In this document: positions 48,395 through 58,600 of the stretch, one piece after another
Position numbering within the stretch: position 1 is the first letter of the stretch
Layout of the letters: the number at the start of each line of letters is the position of its first letter
DNA from: CAZHRC01 sp964533865
GTDB taxonomy: Bacteria; Bacillota; Clostridia; Tissierellales; Peptoniphilaceae
Assembly: GCA_964533865.1 (NCBI GenBank)
Contig: CAZHRC010000001.1
Coordinates: 287,677-351,676 of the forward strand
Direction of reading: 5' to 3'
DNA length: 64,000 bases
Notes under the pieces: generated by a model
The model's input: the letters and a program-made list of their open reading frames with translations, nothing else
Databases searched by the model: none
Told to the model about the DNA's origin: nothing
Translations under genes and position numbers: made by a program

Positions 48395-48797
48395 CTTTCA
48401 CACCTCCAATCTTACTAAGAAAAACATCTTCAGCTAAATACGCTTCCGTTTCCATCTCAAACAAATGATCCTGAGTATACTTTTTCCCATACTTTCTAAG
48501 CTGTTTTACATGTTCTAACTCATAAATTAGCGTTCTCACCAAAGTCTCTTCATCTATAAACGCATTCGGGAACAAATCAATTCGTCCAATAGAATGATAA
48601 TCCGTCGACCCAACAATATTCAGGCTTAGAAGCTTTTCAGACCGTTGAATCTTTAGTGTGATACCTCGCATATCAATATCATAGCGTTTAGCGATTTGAA
48701 GGACTTTGCGTTTTTGCATCGGAATTTTAAGATTTTTAAAGACACCCGTATTAGAATCTCTTCGATCACGCTTTTCTGTGTAATCCTTCATACCCAT
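48375..48797 (-). CDS. MuF-associated metallopeptidase-like domain protein with damaged HExxH
   Basis: The 140-residue product has GVFKNLKIPMQKRKVLQIA, RYDIDMRGITLKI, IGRIDLFPNAF and LVRTLIYELEHVKQLRKYG. Relatives that I recall from phage head clusters carry HE-x2-H at the last site; here it reads YELEH, so the first zinc ligand is changed to Tyr. It overlaps the minor head gene by 32 bp and may once have been its C-terminal domain. A late MExEAY motif, often the third ligand region, is kept (EMETEAYLAED). Confidence 0.6.
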   Translation of the reverse strand: MGMKDYTEKRDRRDSNTGVFKNLKIPMQKRKVLQIAKRYDIDMRGITLKIQRSEKLLSLNIVGSTDYHSIGRIDLFPNAFIDEETLVRTLIYELEHVKQLRKYGKKYTQDHLFEMETEAYLAEDVFLSKIGGVKDAKMDE

Positions 48798-49734
48798 CTA
48801 CCGATATTTTAAACTGATCCACATCCAAAAACGCCGCAGAGGAACACCTACACCAAGGATGCATCGGAAAATGGTTTCTTCCGATCACCATATCCTTCGT
48901 CATAAACACCTGCTCGTCCATCGGCTTACAGATCGGACAAGCCGAAGGCTCCGCAACATACTCATAACGATCAAAACCCATCCGCTCCCGAGACGCCTGC
49001 TGCACCGCCGCTTGCACCCTCGCCGTTTCCGTCACCGCAAGCCGTGCCGCCGCGCTAGATGCCCCCTTAAAATCCTTCTGAAAAATCCCCTTCAGCCGTC
49101 TCGCCCAGAGCCTCGGATGCTCCCCAGACAAAAGCGAACGCTCCAGACCATTCGCAAGCCGAGATTGTAACCAACCCTGATTTGCCCAAACCCGATCACT
49201 AAACGTTGCCGAACGAAAATCCGCCTTCACAAACACCGATGCCGCTGCCTGGATAGACCGTCGATCCCTGACGCTCATCCCCAAAATCCCTGCTTGTCGT
49301 TCGATCTCCTCGATAGCCTTCTTTTGCAGCCGGTCAGACAGCTTTTTCTCTTCCACATTCGCCAAATCCACCAGCGCAAGATTCAACTCCCGCTTGAGAA
49401 GTTCCAGCCTAGAGACTCGCATCTTCGCATTATACAATCTCAATCGCTCATTCGCACGATCACTAAAATCTCGATTCTTGACATACTCCGCTGCTTTCTG
49501 TTCAAATGCCCGAACATCAACCGCTTGAACCTTTTTCATCGCATCGGCATAGGATAGGCCTTCTTCCGTAGCATACCTGCCAATAAAAGCTTCGATTTCC
49601 TTTTGACACGCCTGCATTCGTTGGTTATATAGCCCCGTAAGTTCCTTAGCAAACGCCTGATCATCCTTAATCTGGTTCTTAATATGGTCCAGTTCACGCT
49701 TCCTACTATAAGCCTCACTCGGATTCGCCATCAT
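48766..49734 (-). CDS. Phage minor head protein (MuF/SPP1 gp7 family)
   Basis: The protein of about 322 residues has a long helical N-terminal part and the MuF domain at about 200-310, with TETARVQAAVQQASRE, the cysteine pair SACPICKPMD, and HPWCRCS. In SPP1-like phages gp7 enters the procapsid with DNA-ejection roles. It overlaps the portal frame by 20 bp, and ATGATG at its start follows AAGGT. The frame looks intact, although the C-terminus is short compared with toxin-carrying relatives. Confidence 0.85.
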   Translation of the reverse strand: MMANPSEAYSRKRELDHIKNQIKDDQAFAKELTGLYNQRMQACQKEIEAFIGRYATEEGLSYADAMKKVQAVDVRAFEQKAAEYVKNRDFSDRANERLRLYNAKMRVSRLELLKRELNLALVDLANVEEKKLSDRLQKKAIEEIERQAGILGMSVRDRRSIQAAASVFVKADFRSATFSDRVWANQGWLQSRLANGLERSLLSGEHPRLWARRLKGIFQKDFKGASSAAARLAVTETARVQAAVQQASRERMGFDRYEYVAEPSACPICKPMDEQVFMTKDMVIGRNHFPMHPWCRCSSAAFLDVDQFKISVDGYEGLHRKA

Positions 49735-50641
49735 CCGTTACCTTCTCAAAATCAAAGCGATCTCCGTCAGGCGGCGCGCTTTCACTCTCCACCAAACCCA
49801 TCTCCACATCTGCATTTTCCACAAAAGACAGCCGTTCAAGAAGCGTACGCTGAGACAACTGACCACCCACACCATAAAAGTCCTTAATCTCCGACCATTC
49901 ATCCTCCGGCAAATTCTCCGTGAAAATAATGCGTAGATTCTCCGGATCAAGCCCAGGTAGCGCAATTGATTCACGAAGATCCGAAACAATCCGATACCGC
50001 TCCCGAAGCGCCATCAAAAAATACTTCTCCTTCGTCCCGCGGACCTGCTCCAGACCAAACAACTTATACTTTAGTGCCACCCCCGAAGAATTCTGCGAAA
50101 AACTATCATCCGAAAGATCCGGCGTATGACTAAACTTGTGAATATCATCCTGCAAGCGCTTATTATAAGCCTCCTTGCCCACCACATCATACTGCTTGTA
50201 CAAATAATCTGCAGACAGCGGACGATCCCTGCCGCTAACATCCTGACCACCTTCCAAAAGCAACAAATTCGCCTGCTTCATCGCCAAAATATCATCCGTA
50301 GAATACTTATCCGCATCCAAATCCCCAGAAATCACCAGCATCGCATCATTCAAATCCTGCATATAATTCACCGTATCACTCTGAGCCGCATCGTACAAAT
50401 CAATCTGAGAAAGGACCATCTCATAATCGCCCAAACGGTAGCGATTATTGCGCCATTCCACCACAGGCAACCTCTGATAAGGATTAGGGACAACACTCTC
50501 CTGAATCAGCGTCACATGCCTAGCATCACAGGGTTTAAACGATACCATCACATCCGCCGTATACAACATCACCTGCAACAGCTTCTTACCCTTCGAAACA
50601 AATACTGGACAGCGAAACGCGGCAATCAGCAAAGCTTCCAC
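49715..50641 (-). pseudogene. Phage portal protein (SPP1 gp6 family), 5' truncated
   Basis: About 308 codons remain of a family that is usually 430-500 residues. The readable part includes VPNPYQRLPVVEW, YEMVLSQIDLYDAAQSDTVNYMQDL, LYKQYDVVGKEAYNKRLQDD, IHKFSHTPDLSDDSFSQNSSGVALKYK and an acidic C-terminus, each typical of the gp6 stem and crown. The first 60 residues look scrambled by a frameshift, and no terminase is present upstream. Not able to build a portal. Confidence 0.85.
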
Positions 50642-50695
50642 AGTCGTATCATAAATTACAACGACTATCCGAAAATAATATAGCTACAAAAAAGC

Positions 50696-51431
50696 TTATA
50701 GCAAACTCCCACTACTTTACGACCATCCCATTAAAACCTCCAACATCAACCATCATCAAGCCATTATCAAACAAGGCCTCTCCAAGTCCTTAGTCAATAA
50801 AGCCAAAACCTCATCGGATCACTCTACAAATACGCCATACCTCGTAAAATCACTGATACTAATCTCGGCCAATACCTTATCATCAGCATGAAAATAACTG
50901 AGCCAACACCTAGAATCACCATCCAAGAACTCGACATCCTCTTAAAAAAAGATCGCATTCCTTACGTCGACGTCATCATGTGTATGACTTACCTCTCACT
51001 TAGACCCAAGAACTTTTTAGCATCAAAAGACACACGTCAATCTCCCGCAAAATTACATCATCGGTGAATCAAAACCCAAGCAGGCATAGACCGTATCGTG
51101 CCAATACACCCCGATATACGCCCTTACAACGAAAACTGGTATCCAAACCCCCACCCCTTACCTTTTTACCTCTAAAACTGGGCTACAGCTTCAAATCAGT
51201 AACTTTAGATAAAAAATATTCGATCCCATCATCATCGGCCTCAATCTAAACCCAAAACTCACCCCGCGCTATTGTCAAAAACAGGCACTTTCCTCTTTGC
51301 AGAGTCCTGCATGTCCGATACTGCAAGACTAAAAATCATGGGACATACAAGTATCAACCTTAATAACAACGTTTATACCGAACTCGAGCACAACTATCTC
51401 CTCAGCGAAATCTCAAAAATAAGAAGTTGAA
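50696..51431 (+). pseudogene. Phage-type tyrosine integrase, degenerate
   Basis: Pieces in several frames make one integrase: LYDHPIKTSNINHHQAII (about 50705), SLYKYAIPRKITDTN, RITIQELDILLKKDRIPYVD, MCMTYLSLRPKNFLA (degenerate form of FRPSELLA), a middle part around 51064-51175 in two frames, and the C-terminus LKIMGHTSINLNNNVYTELE with the His and Tyr kept. The N-terminal arm-binding domain is missing. It reads toward the tRNA-Lys, and its last 14 bases are included in the 179-bp repeat, so it is the integrase of this element. Confidence 0.85.
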
Positions 51432-51596
51432 AACCAATCGAGAATCTTACCGCATTTCCGGCAGTAACTAAGTAGCACCCGAGTAGCACTCAAATTGGTA
51501 TTTAAAGCAAAAAAACACCGCTAGAACATGTAATTCTAGCGGTGTTAGATGGTGCGCCTTCAGGGACTCGAACCCTGGACCCACTGATTAAGAGTC
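51418..51596. repeat. Right 179-bp direct repeat (attR region)
   Basis: Pairs with 40093-40271, seven mismatches, no gaps. It spans the integrase 3' end, the tRNA terminator and the 3' half of the intact tRNA-Lys(CTT). Confidence 0.95.
51509..51546 (-). terminator. Terminator of tRNA-Lys
   Basis: AACACCGCTAGAA and TTCTAGCGGTGTT pair over 13 bp on the minus strand and are followed by seven T, ending just 4 bp after the tRNA. Confidence 0.92.
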
Positions 51597-51625
51597 AGTT
51601 GCTCTACCAACTGAGCCAAAGGCGC
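51550..51625 (-). tRNA. tRNA-Lys (anticodon CTT), integration target
   Basis: The 76-nt gene folds as a standard cloverleaf: acceptor GCGCCTT/AAGGCGC, D-arm with AGTTGGTAGAGC, anticodon loop CTCTTAA giving CTT, T-arm CAGGG-TTCGAGT-CCCTG, discriminator A and encoded CCA. It has its own promoter and terminator. The integrated element restores its 3' end exactly. Confidence 0.98.
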
Positions 51626-51641
51626 TCACGACAACATAACA

Positions 51642-51670
51642 ATTATACTAATTTCGCGAGCCCTTGTCAA
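51642..51670 (-). promoter_or_regulatory. tRNA-Lys promoter
   Basis: TTGACA (minus strand 51665-51670), 17-bp spacer and TATAAT (51642-51647), both consensus. Confidence 0.95.
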
Positions 51671-51874
51671 ATTTTATTTTGCATCTTTGCTAAGAAGAAG
51701 AAATGATAATTGCTTTCCTATTCTTACACATCCTCTTACAGGATATATTTTATGAGCACGAATCGTACTTTATCAGCCAGCTCATAAATGGTGAACATCA
51801 TGTAAGGTAGTGTATTACTCCTATCTCTCCTATCAATAGCTACAAGAATATAAACTCTACATGCAAATAAAAGG
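51671..51874. other. Spacer between tRNA-Lys and dut
   Basis: No gene, terminator or clear repeat is visible. An A/T-rich stretch with no open frame carrying a ribosome binding site. Confidence 0.5.
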
Positions 51875-52366
51875 TTATTCTCCAGTTGACCCAAAACCTC
51901 CTTCACCGCGCTCCGTTTCCTCTAATGAGTCTACAATGCGGATCGGTGCTTGATAGTAAGGTTGGATGATCATTTGAGCAAGTCGATCACCTTTGTTGAT
52001 GGTTTTAGTGTTATTACCTACATTGGTGAAAAAAAGGAGGATTTCGCCTCTATAATCACTGTCGATGATCCCTACGGTGTTGGTGAGCATTAATTGTTTT
52101 TTTACACCTGTACTAGACCGAGGATAAATTGCACCAAAATACCCTTGAGGGATGTGTACACGAACCCCTGTGGGGATTTTTACTACTTCTCCGGGTTTTA
52201 TTTTGATAGGTTCTCCATTGTTAGCTGCGAGATCTAAGCCAGCTGATCCTGATGTTTCATATTTAGGAACGAATTGCTCAGTCTGAACACGAAGGTACGC
52301 ATTATCGTGCTTCGAAATTTGATCTTGTATCACATCGAGAACTTCGATGATTTTGGTTCTATCCAT
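51875..52366 (-). CDS. dut: dUTP diphosphatase, trimeric type
   Basis: The 163-residue enzyme hydrolyses dUTP to dUMP and keeps uracil out of DNA. Motifs 1-5 are visible: AGLDLAAN, PRSSTG (usually PRSGL), VGIIDSDYRGEI with the catalytic Asp, RLAQMII and RGEGGFGSTGE. An N-terminal extension of about 30 residues is longer than in short forms. AGGAGGT precedes the ATG. It lies 14 bp downstream of pucR and beside a phage island, so phage origin is possible, but it is outside the att repeats. Confidence 0.92.
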   Translation of the reverse strand: MDRTKIIEVLDVIQDQISKHDNAYLRVQTEQFVPKYETSGSAGLDLAANNGEPIKIKPGEVVKIPTGVRVHIPQGYFGAIYPRSSTGVKKQLMLTNTVGIIDSDYRGEILLFFTNVGNNTKTINKGDRLAQMIIQPYYQAPIRIVDSLEETERGEGGFGSTGE

Positions 52367-52380
52367 TTAAAACCTCCTGA

Positions 52381-54042
52381 TTAAAAGCGATAGAGCATGG
52401 TTATTTTAAGGGCCATTTCCAAATTTAATCGATCGTTAGCATTATTCAAATCAAGACGAGTGATATCTTTAATTCTCTCTAAACGATACAATATCGTATT
52501 GTAGTGTGTGTACATCTCCTCGGACGTTTTGGTCACATTGCCATTGTTGCGGAAATAGGCTTCTAACGTTTGAACCAGTTCTGTGGATTTTTTCTTGTCG
52601 TAATCTACAAGTGGTTTCAATGTTTCATTGTAAAATTCCCTAACATCTTCATTTAGAGAGTCATGTATGATAATTTTAAATATACCAAGATCGTCATAAC
52701 GCACAATCGTGTCTTCAAACAATTTACTCCCCACTTCGATTGCTTTCACTGCTTCAAGACGACTCCGATACAATTGAGTTAAATCCGGATACACACGACC
52801 TACTCCCACTTGCATGTCCAATAGGTCAAGGGGACTTGCTTTTGATTCTAGTAAACGGATTAAAGTTGTTAAGAACTCCATAAGCCGCTCATCAAAACGA
52901 TCCTCTGTTTCTTTTAGAATCAATTGAAGGTAGGATTTTTTTGTGGTTACCATTCCATCTATATGATGCTTTTTCATGTGACTTTCAATCCATTTTATAT
53001 TGGAATAGATAAAATCGTAGACGCCCTCACTGCAATAAGCAATATTTTTACTATTCTCGCAATCACTAACTCTAAGTAGTACGAGGCAATAAGGGTCTTC
53101 CACGTTTAAGTTAAAAACACGAGCCCGGTCCAGTGCAGATTCGCGAGGAGGAATACTTAATAACTCATCAACAAATTCGGAGGAATGTTTAATTTCCACC
53201 TCACGAATGGAAGCTTCTTGCAAAAGCATTAAAGCGATATTCGTTGAGGCACTTTCCATTAACGATAGATCAAACCCCCCCAAAGAAGTGTCAACACCCC
53301 AAGTATAGAGATTGCCATAAATCTTTTCATTATTAGTTACTGGGACCACCATACGCGTTACACGTCTACCTTCTAATTCTATAATGTCCTCTCTAAAAGA
53401 AAAAGAAAAACCATGACTAGTACGGTTTCGGTGCACATCGTTTAAGAGTAATGCCTTCATTTTATCATTATTTTCATTGAATATAACAATGTTGTTATCA
53501 TAATTAGCAAAATCAAAAACCACAGGATTGTTGATATGGGACTGGATAATGACGAGTACATCTTCAACGGAACCACCTTTCAGTAAACAGTGAAGTAGTT
53601 CTTCATGGAATTGTTCAAGATGCGCTAATAGATCGGCTTGTTTTGCAAACACCAATTGAAAAACAGCTGTATTTACCTCAACAATGGGTGTTTTTTTATG
53701 AATGTGAATAATAGGTAACCCTATATCATTTGCGACTTGTAGCACAGTATGGTTCAATTTGTGATTGGCGCTAGAATACTTTACGGCAAGTGCCGATATG
53801 CCTATCTCATCGGACCGTTTAAAGAAATCGATATATTGATCATCATCCCAACCACGAAAGTTCTCTTCTGTTGCCAATAGTATTTCTTTAGGCGTCACCC
53901 AGTCAAGGATCTCGTTATCCGCATAGATATTTGCTTTTGTAATCGTGTTTTTTATACCTTTTTCACCAGCAATGAGCGTTGAGCCACGCATAATATCGGA
54001 TGCTAAAAGCTGCTCCACTGTGATGCCGTTCTCTCTAATCAT
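52381..54042 (-). CDS. pucR: PucR-family transcriptional regulator of purine catabolism
   Basis: The 553-residue protein has the N-terminal PucR ligand domain (about 8-125, GITVEQLLASDIMRGS), a middle GGDEF-like/CdaR region and a C-terminal HTH_30 (about 490-550, FRNNGNVTKTSEEMYTHYNT). B. subtilis PucR activates ureide/purine catabolism genes in response to pathway intermediates. Its place directly downstream of ssnA and the purine operon, on the same strand, supports a local regulatory job. AGGAAGG-like site (GAGGACCTTCCT) before the ATG. The gene probably has a promoter in the gap 54043-54170. Confidence 0.88.
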   Translation of the reverse strand: MIRENGITVEQLLASDIMRGSTLIAGEKGIKNTITKANIYADNEILDWVTPKEILLATEENFRGWDDDQYIDFFKRSDEIGISALAVKYSSANHKLNHTVLQVANDIGLPIIHIHKKTPIVEVNTAVFQLVFAKQADLLAHLEQFHEELLHCLLKGGSVEDVLVIIQSHINNPVVFDFANYDNNIVIFNENNDKMKALLLNDVHRNRTSHGFSFSFREDIIELEGRRVTRMVVPVTNNEKIYGNLYTWGVDTSLGGFDLSLMESASTNIALMLLQEASIREVEIKHSSEFVDELLSIPPRESALDRARVFNLNVEDPYCLVLLRVSDCENSKNIAYCSEGVYDFIYSNIKWIESHMKKHHIDGMVTTKKSYLQLILKETEDRFDERLMEFLTTLIRLLESKASPLDLLDMQVGVGRVYPDLTQLYRSRLEAVKAIEVGSKLFEDTIVRYDDLGIFKIIIHDSLNEDVREFYNETLKPLVDYDKKKSTELVQTLEAYFRNNGNVTKTSEEMYTHYNTILYRLERIKDITRLDLNNANDRLNLEMALKITMLYRF

Positions 54043-54269
54043 AGGAAGGTCCTCTCTACTGAATTATTTAAATCTTTACATCGGAAAATACCTACGCTGA
54101 TTTGTGATTTATTATCAATTCTATCTCCTCTGAGGATACCATAAAATCGATTTTTTGTACATATTTACAATTCAAGGGTTTCATCTAATAAAATTAATTC
54201 CATCTTTCCAACGGGTGATGAAGAATTCCCTGATAATTATGGCAGTATAACAGTTGAAGAAGATGGAGA
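54043..54269. other. pucR upstream region
   Basis: On the minus strand TGTACA and TATCCT are 17 bp apart at about 54123-54151, a weak candidate pucR promoter. GTAAATATGTAC forms a short palindrome there. No gene is seen. Confidence 0.4.
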
Positions 54270-54303
54270 TGAAAAAGGAAAGATGCATATAAGCATCTTT
54301 CCT
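54270..54303 (-). terminator. Terminator of the purine operon
   Basis: AAGGAAAGATGC and GCATCTTTCCTT form a 12-bp stem with a six-base loop, followed by TTTTC on the minus strand, 35 bp after ssnA. Confidence 0.9.
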
Positions 54304-54337
54304 TAAATCTTTCCTAAATTCAGTTAAACTATACGAT

Positions 54338-55666
54338 TTAAAGTTTTTCCCAAACTTTCTTAGCACGAACGGCAGAGCGAGCCATAATGTCTAATTCATC
54401 GACAAGTAAAATTTCTTTGTTTCTCATGACAAATTGTCCGTTAATCATATTGTCGTTTACCATTCTACCAGCCATACCAAACAGAATGTGACCACCGATG
54501 TTATTTGCTGTGAAAGGTGTGTGTGCGTTGTAATCAACAGTAATGATGTCAGCATAAGCACCTTTTTTCAACACACCCAGAGGCTTTTGGAAGAAGTTTG
54601 CAGCAATCTTCAAATTGTTGTCCAATTGTAGCTGCAGTGCTTGTCCAAATCCTACTGTCGGATCTGATAAGTGACTGCTTTGAAGAATTTTAGCAACTTG
54701 CATTGAGACGAACATATCATTGGTATAGGCATCGGTACCTAAACCTAAGCGAACCCCTTTTTCCAACATGCGGATTACTGGTGTTACGCCTACTGCATTA
54801 CCCATGTTTGACATGGGGTTGTGTACCACGTTAGTATCCGTATCTTTTAGAATGTTCATTTCCATTTCGTTAACGTGAATACAGTGAACAGCAATGGTTT
54901 GATCCCCTAGGATGTCAAGGTCATTAAAACGTTCTACGACGCGTTTGCCATATTTCTTCAAAGAATCATATACATCGCCAATACCTTCAGCCACGTGTAC
55001 GTGATAACCGCCATTTACGCCTTCCATCGCTTCTTTTACTTTATACATCGTATCCTGTGATACGGTAAAGGATGCATGAAGACCAAACATACCATGAATC
55101 ATATCTTGATCATCGTTGTTATAAGCTTTGATAAAGTTAACATTCTCAGCGATTTCATTCTTCAAGATCTCTTGTCCATCTCGGTCAGACACTTCATAAC
55201 ACAAGGAGGTACGGACACCGATCTTCTTTGCTGCTTCAGCGATAGTAAATAGTGAATCCGTAGCGCAGTTCGGGCTGGAATGGTGGTCGAAAACAGTGGT
55301 AACACCATTTCTAATCGATTCCATGTAAGTGGTATAAGCATTTAATTCGCAATCTTCAAGTGTAAGTTCGCGGTCCAATGCCCACCATTGGTTTTCAAGG
55401 ATTTCGTCGAAGTTTCTCGTTGGTAGAGAAACAGACATTCCTCTGCCGTATGCGCTGTAGATGTGAGTGTGAGCATTGATCATACCAGGCATAATAACAC
55501 GGCCTTGTACATCAACAACTTCTTCGCCTGGATAGGCTTTCTTTAAATCTTCGAAATTCCCTACATCTTGGATAACATTGTCTACAACGTAAACGCCACC
55601 ATTATCAATTAATGGGTTTTCTGGATCGTTGGTAATAACTCTACCGTTACCGATAATCATATTCAT
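54338..55666 (-). CDS. ssnA: SsnA-family amidohydrolase
   Basis: The 442-residue cytosolic deaminase-type amidohydrolase has the metal-binding HTHIYSAYGRG (His66, His68), HVAEG, HCIHVNEME and the GTDAY aspartate. SsnA is the annotated name of the E. coli homologue next to ygfK, and recent work places it among anaerobic purine-breakdown enzymes, probably acting on an oxidised purine. Length is typical. GGGAGGTATG precedes the ATG. Last gene of the operon, 19 bp after ygfK. Confidence 0.9.
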   Translation of the reverse strand: MNMIIGNGRVITNDPENPLIDNGGVYVVDNVIQDVGNFEDLKKAYPGEEVVDVQGRVIMPGMINAHTHIYSAYGRGMSVSLPTRNFDEILENQWWALDRELTLEDCELNAYTTYMESIRNGVTTVFDHHSSPNCATDSLFTIAEAAKKIGVRTSLCYEVSDRDGQEILKNEIAENVNFIKAYNNDDQDMIHGMFGLHASFTVSQDTMYKVKEAMEGVNGGYHVHVAEGIGDVYDSLKKYGKRVVERFNDLDILGDQTIAVHCIHVNEMEMNILKDTDTNVVHNPMSNMGNAVGVTPVIRMLEKGVRLGLGTDAYTNDMFVSMQVAKILQSSHLSDPTVGFGQALQLQLDNNLKIAANFFQKPLGVLKKGAYADIITVDYNAHTPFTANNIGGHILFGMAGRMVNDNMINGQFVMRNKEILLVDELDIMARSAVRAKKVWEKL

Positions 55667-55685
55667 ACCTCCCGGTCATTTAAAA

Positions 55686-58600
55686 CTATGCTCTTGCTTG
55701 AGTCATGTAGTAAGCGTGTTCAGATTCTAATGCTTTCAAAATAGCCGCCATATCAGCTGATAAGGTCTTATCGCCATCTTTATAGTAGAATTCGTTGCCT
55801 TGTTCATTGCGAACCAAATAACTGCCTTCAGATTTCTTTAAGAAACCAACGTTCTCGGATAAGTCAAAGTCCTCTTGAGTCCAGAATACAGTGACTTTAT
55901 CTTTGAATGGATTACCAGTCGCTTCTTTCTCAGCACCTGCTAAGAAGATTGGTTGTTGGCCATGTGGACAGAATACTGCGCAGTTACCACACTCATTACA
56001 CATACCATCGATGTGAACGACTTGGCGACTATTTGCAAATCCTTCAACGCGAATCGCAACGTTAGCTCTGTTCGGGCAAACCTCTACGCACATTTCACAG
56101 ATTTGGTCACATTTCAAGCAACGCTCACCTTCTTTAGGTTCTGCTTTAACAGCGTCAACGAGAACGCCTCTACGATCCAAAATGACCGTGTCGTCTTCTG
56201 CAACTGTTTCAGTTCTAAAGTCTTCTTTTAAGCCTTCTTTAGCGAGAATATCCATAGCAGCTGTCTTTGCATCTGCAATCGCTTGAACGATAGTAGAAGG
56301 TTTTACTTTACAGTCACCGATAATGTAGACATCTTCGATGCTGGTTTCTAAATTGCTGTTCAAACGAGCCATCCCACGTCCATTTAAGTTGAAGCCGTTT
56401 CTTTCAAAATCAGCGGTGTCAACTCGTGCACCTGTTGCTCCGATAACTGTGTCGAATTCCATGTCGACAAATTCGCCTGTGCCTACACATGATTTACGTC
56501 CACTTGCATCGTAATCGCCTAAAGTCATAACTTCACAATGAAGGGTTTTTCCATCGTAAGACACTGGCGCGACCAATTCATGGATAGTTATGCCTTCGTG
56601 GCGAACTTCGTTAACATCTTCTTGGCTAGCCGGCATATATGCTTCTGTTCTTCTGTAAACAACAGCAACGTGTTCTACGCCTTCAGTGCGTTTCGCAAGT
56701 CTTGCACAGTCCATCGCCACGTCACCTGCTCCGACGACTGCTACGCGTTTACCTACGTTGCGTTTACCTTCAACACGTGCATCCCATAGGAATTCTAGTG
56801 AATCTTGAACTAAGTCTTGACCCTCTTTAACTGGAGATACACCCTTCTTCCAAGCGCCTGTAGCGACGATAACGTAGGCGTATTCTTCTTTCAATGCTTT
56901 GACGTCGTAGTTTGGATCGCAATCAAATTTGAACTCTACACCTTGAGCAACTGCAATACGATAATCTCTATCGACAGCTTCATCTGAGATGCGGAATTCT
57001 GGAATGACGTGACGAACGATACCGTAGGGGTTGGAAAGTTTTTCGAATACGACAACATCAACGCCGTTTCTTCTCAAGAAAGTAGCAGCTGCAATACCAG
57101 CTGGACCCGCACCAATGACGGCAACTTTTTTATCTGTGCGAAGATCAGCGATCTTGATATTCTCAATAAGGCCTTCTTGCGCGTTGTCAGCAGCGATCAA
57201 CTTCACTGAACGCATTTCCAATGGAAGATCGTAATCAAGACGAGTACATTTTTCACGACATTGTTGTGAACACAGAACGCCTGTAATAGTTGGAGCGGTG
57301 TTATCGATAGCGATAACTTCCATCGCCTTGTCGTACTCATGATCGGCAACGAGTTTTAAATACTCAGGAATCTGTTGATGAATTGGACATCCGCCTTCTT
57401 TACAAGGTGCCTTAAAGCAGTCATATAGTGGAAGCTCAGAATTTGTCTTTCTTGAACCGATTTTTTCGCGATAGCGTTTTTGGTTTCTTTCATCGGTAAT
57501 CAAATCTTCAGCAAGTTTATTCAATTTCGCAACATCGATGCCATCAAAGTCTTTGAGATAAGCTTCGCTCACATCTGCGATTTGTTTAAATCTGCCATAC
57601 CCACCTGGTTTCAACAGCGTCGTTGCCATTGTAACTGGGCCGATACCCGTTTCTAAAATATCACCAATATTAAATGCATCTGCTCCACCAGAATAAGCGA
57701 TAGGTAATTTGCCATCGAATTCTCTAGAAAGCATAGCTGCAAGATTGACAGCTAATGGTAGAATGGTACGTCCAGCCATATACATTTCTTCGGATGGCAA
57801 TTCACCTTGTTTTGTGTCAACCGGGAAAGTATTGGTCAATTTAAGACCAAAACTGACACCCACTTCTTTAGCTAAAGGCAATAATCGAGTAATCATCGCA
57901 ACAGCTTCACTATATTGAAGGTCTTCTCTAAAGTGAGTATCTGGGAAAGAAATATAATCATAACCCATCTTATCTAATGTCGCACGTGCATAATCGTATC
58001 CAAGCATTGTTGGATTACATTTTACAAAGGTGTTCATATGCTTTTCAGTCATTAAATAAGTGGCAATTTTTTCAATTTCATCAGATGGACATCCGTGTAA
58101 AGTCGAAAGCGTGATGGAGTTTGTCACTTCTGGAGAGATCTTTTCAAGGTCTTCCTTAGTGAAGTGTTCAAACTGATCAAGATTTTCCTCTAAGTACTTA
58201 TAACATTCTTTAAAGATCGGAGTTTCGGATGCATTTTTCATGTTTTCGATGTATGCATTGACTTTTTCGCCTTTAATACCCGCAAGGTCGTAACCGACAC
58301 TTAGGTTGTAAGCAAAGTCATCCCCATCGGAAATCTCAAGTTCCTTCGCGAGAACTTTGATTGCGAAATACGCTTTCAAATACTCGTCATAAGCTTCTTG
58401 TACCGTCATTTCTGTTGACCATTCGCAGTTGTATACTTCGTCTATACCAAGAATACATGGCTTATTAACCGCTTCACGAATTTGTTCACCATCCATAATT
58501 TGTACGGTCTTTAACTCCATAAAACGAGCGCCCGCGACATAGGATGCTACTATATTTTGCAATAGTTGGGATTGAGGTCCTGCAGCTGGTCCTACTGGAG

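Noticed and set aside
50126..50683. 185-codon plus-strand frame opposite the portal remnant
   Set aside because: Composition is biased (Ile, His, Gln, Arg rich), as expected for the antisense of the portal codons; no start signal.
54181..54366. 61-codon minus-strand frame across the ssnA end
   Set aside because: It starts inside ssnA in another frame, runs through the operon terminator and has no ribosome binding site.
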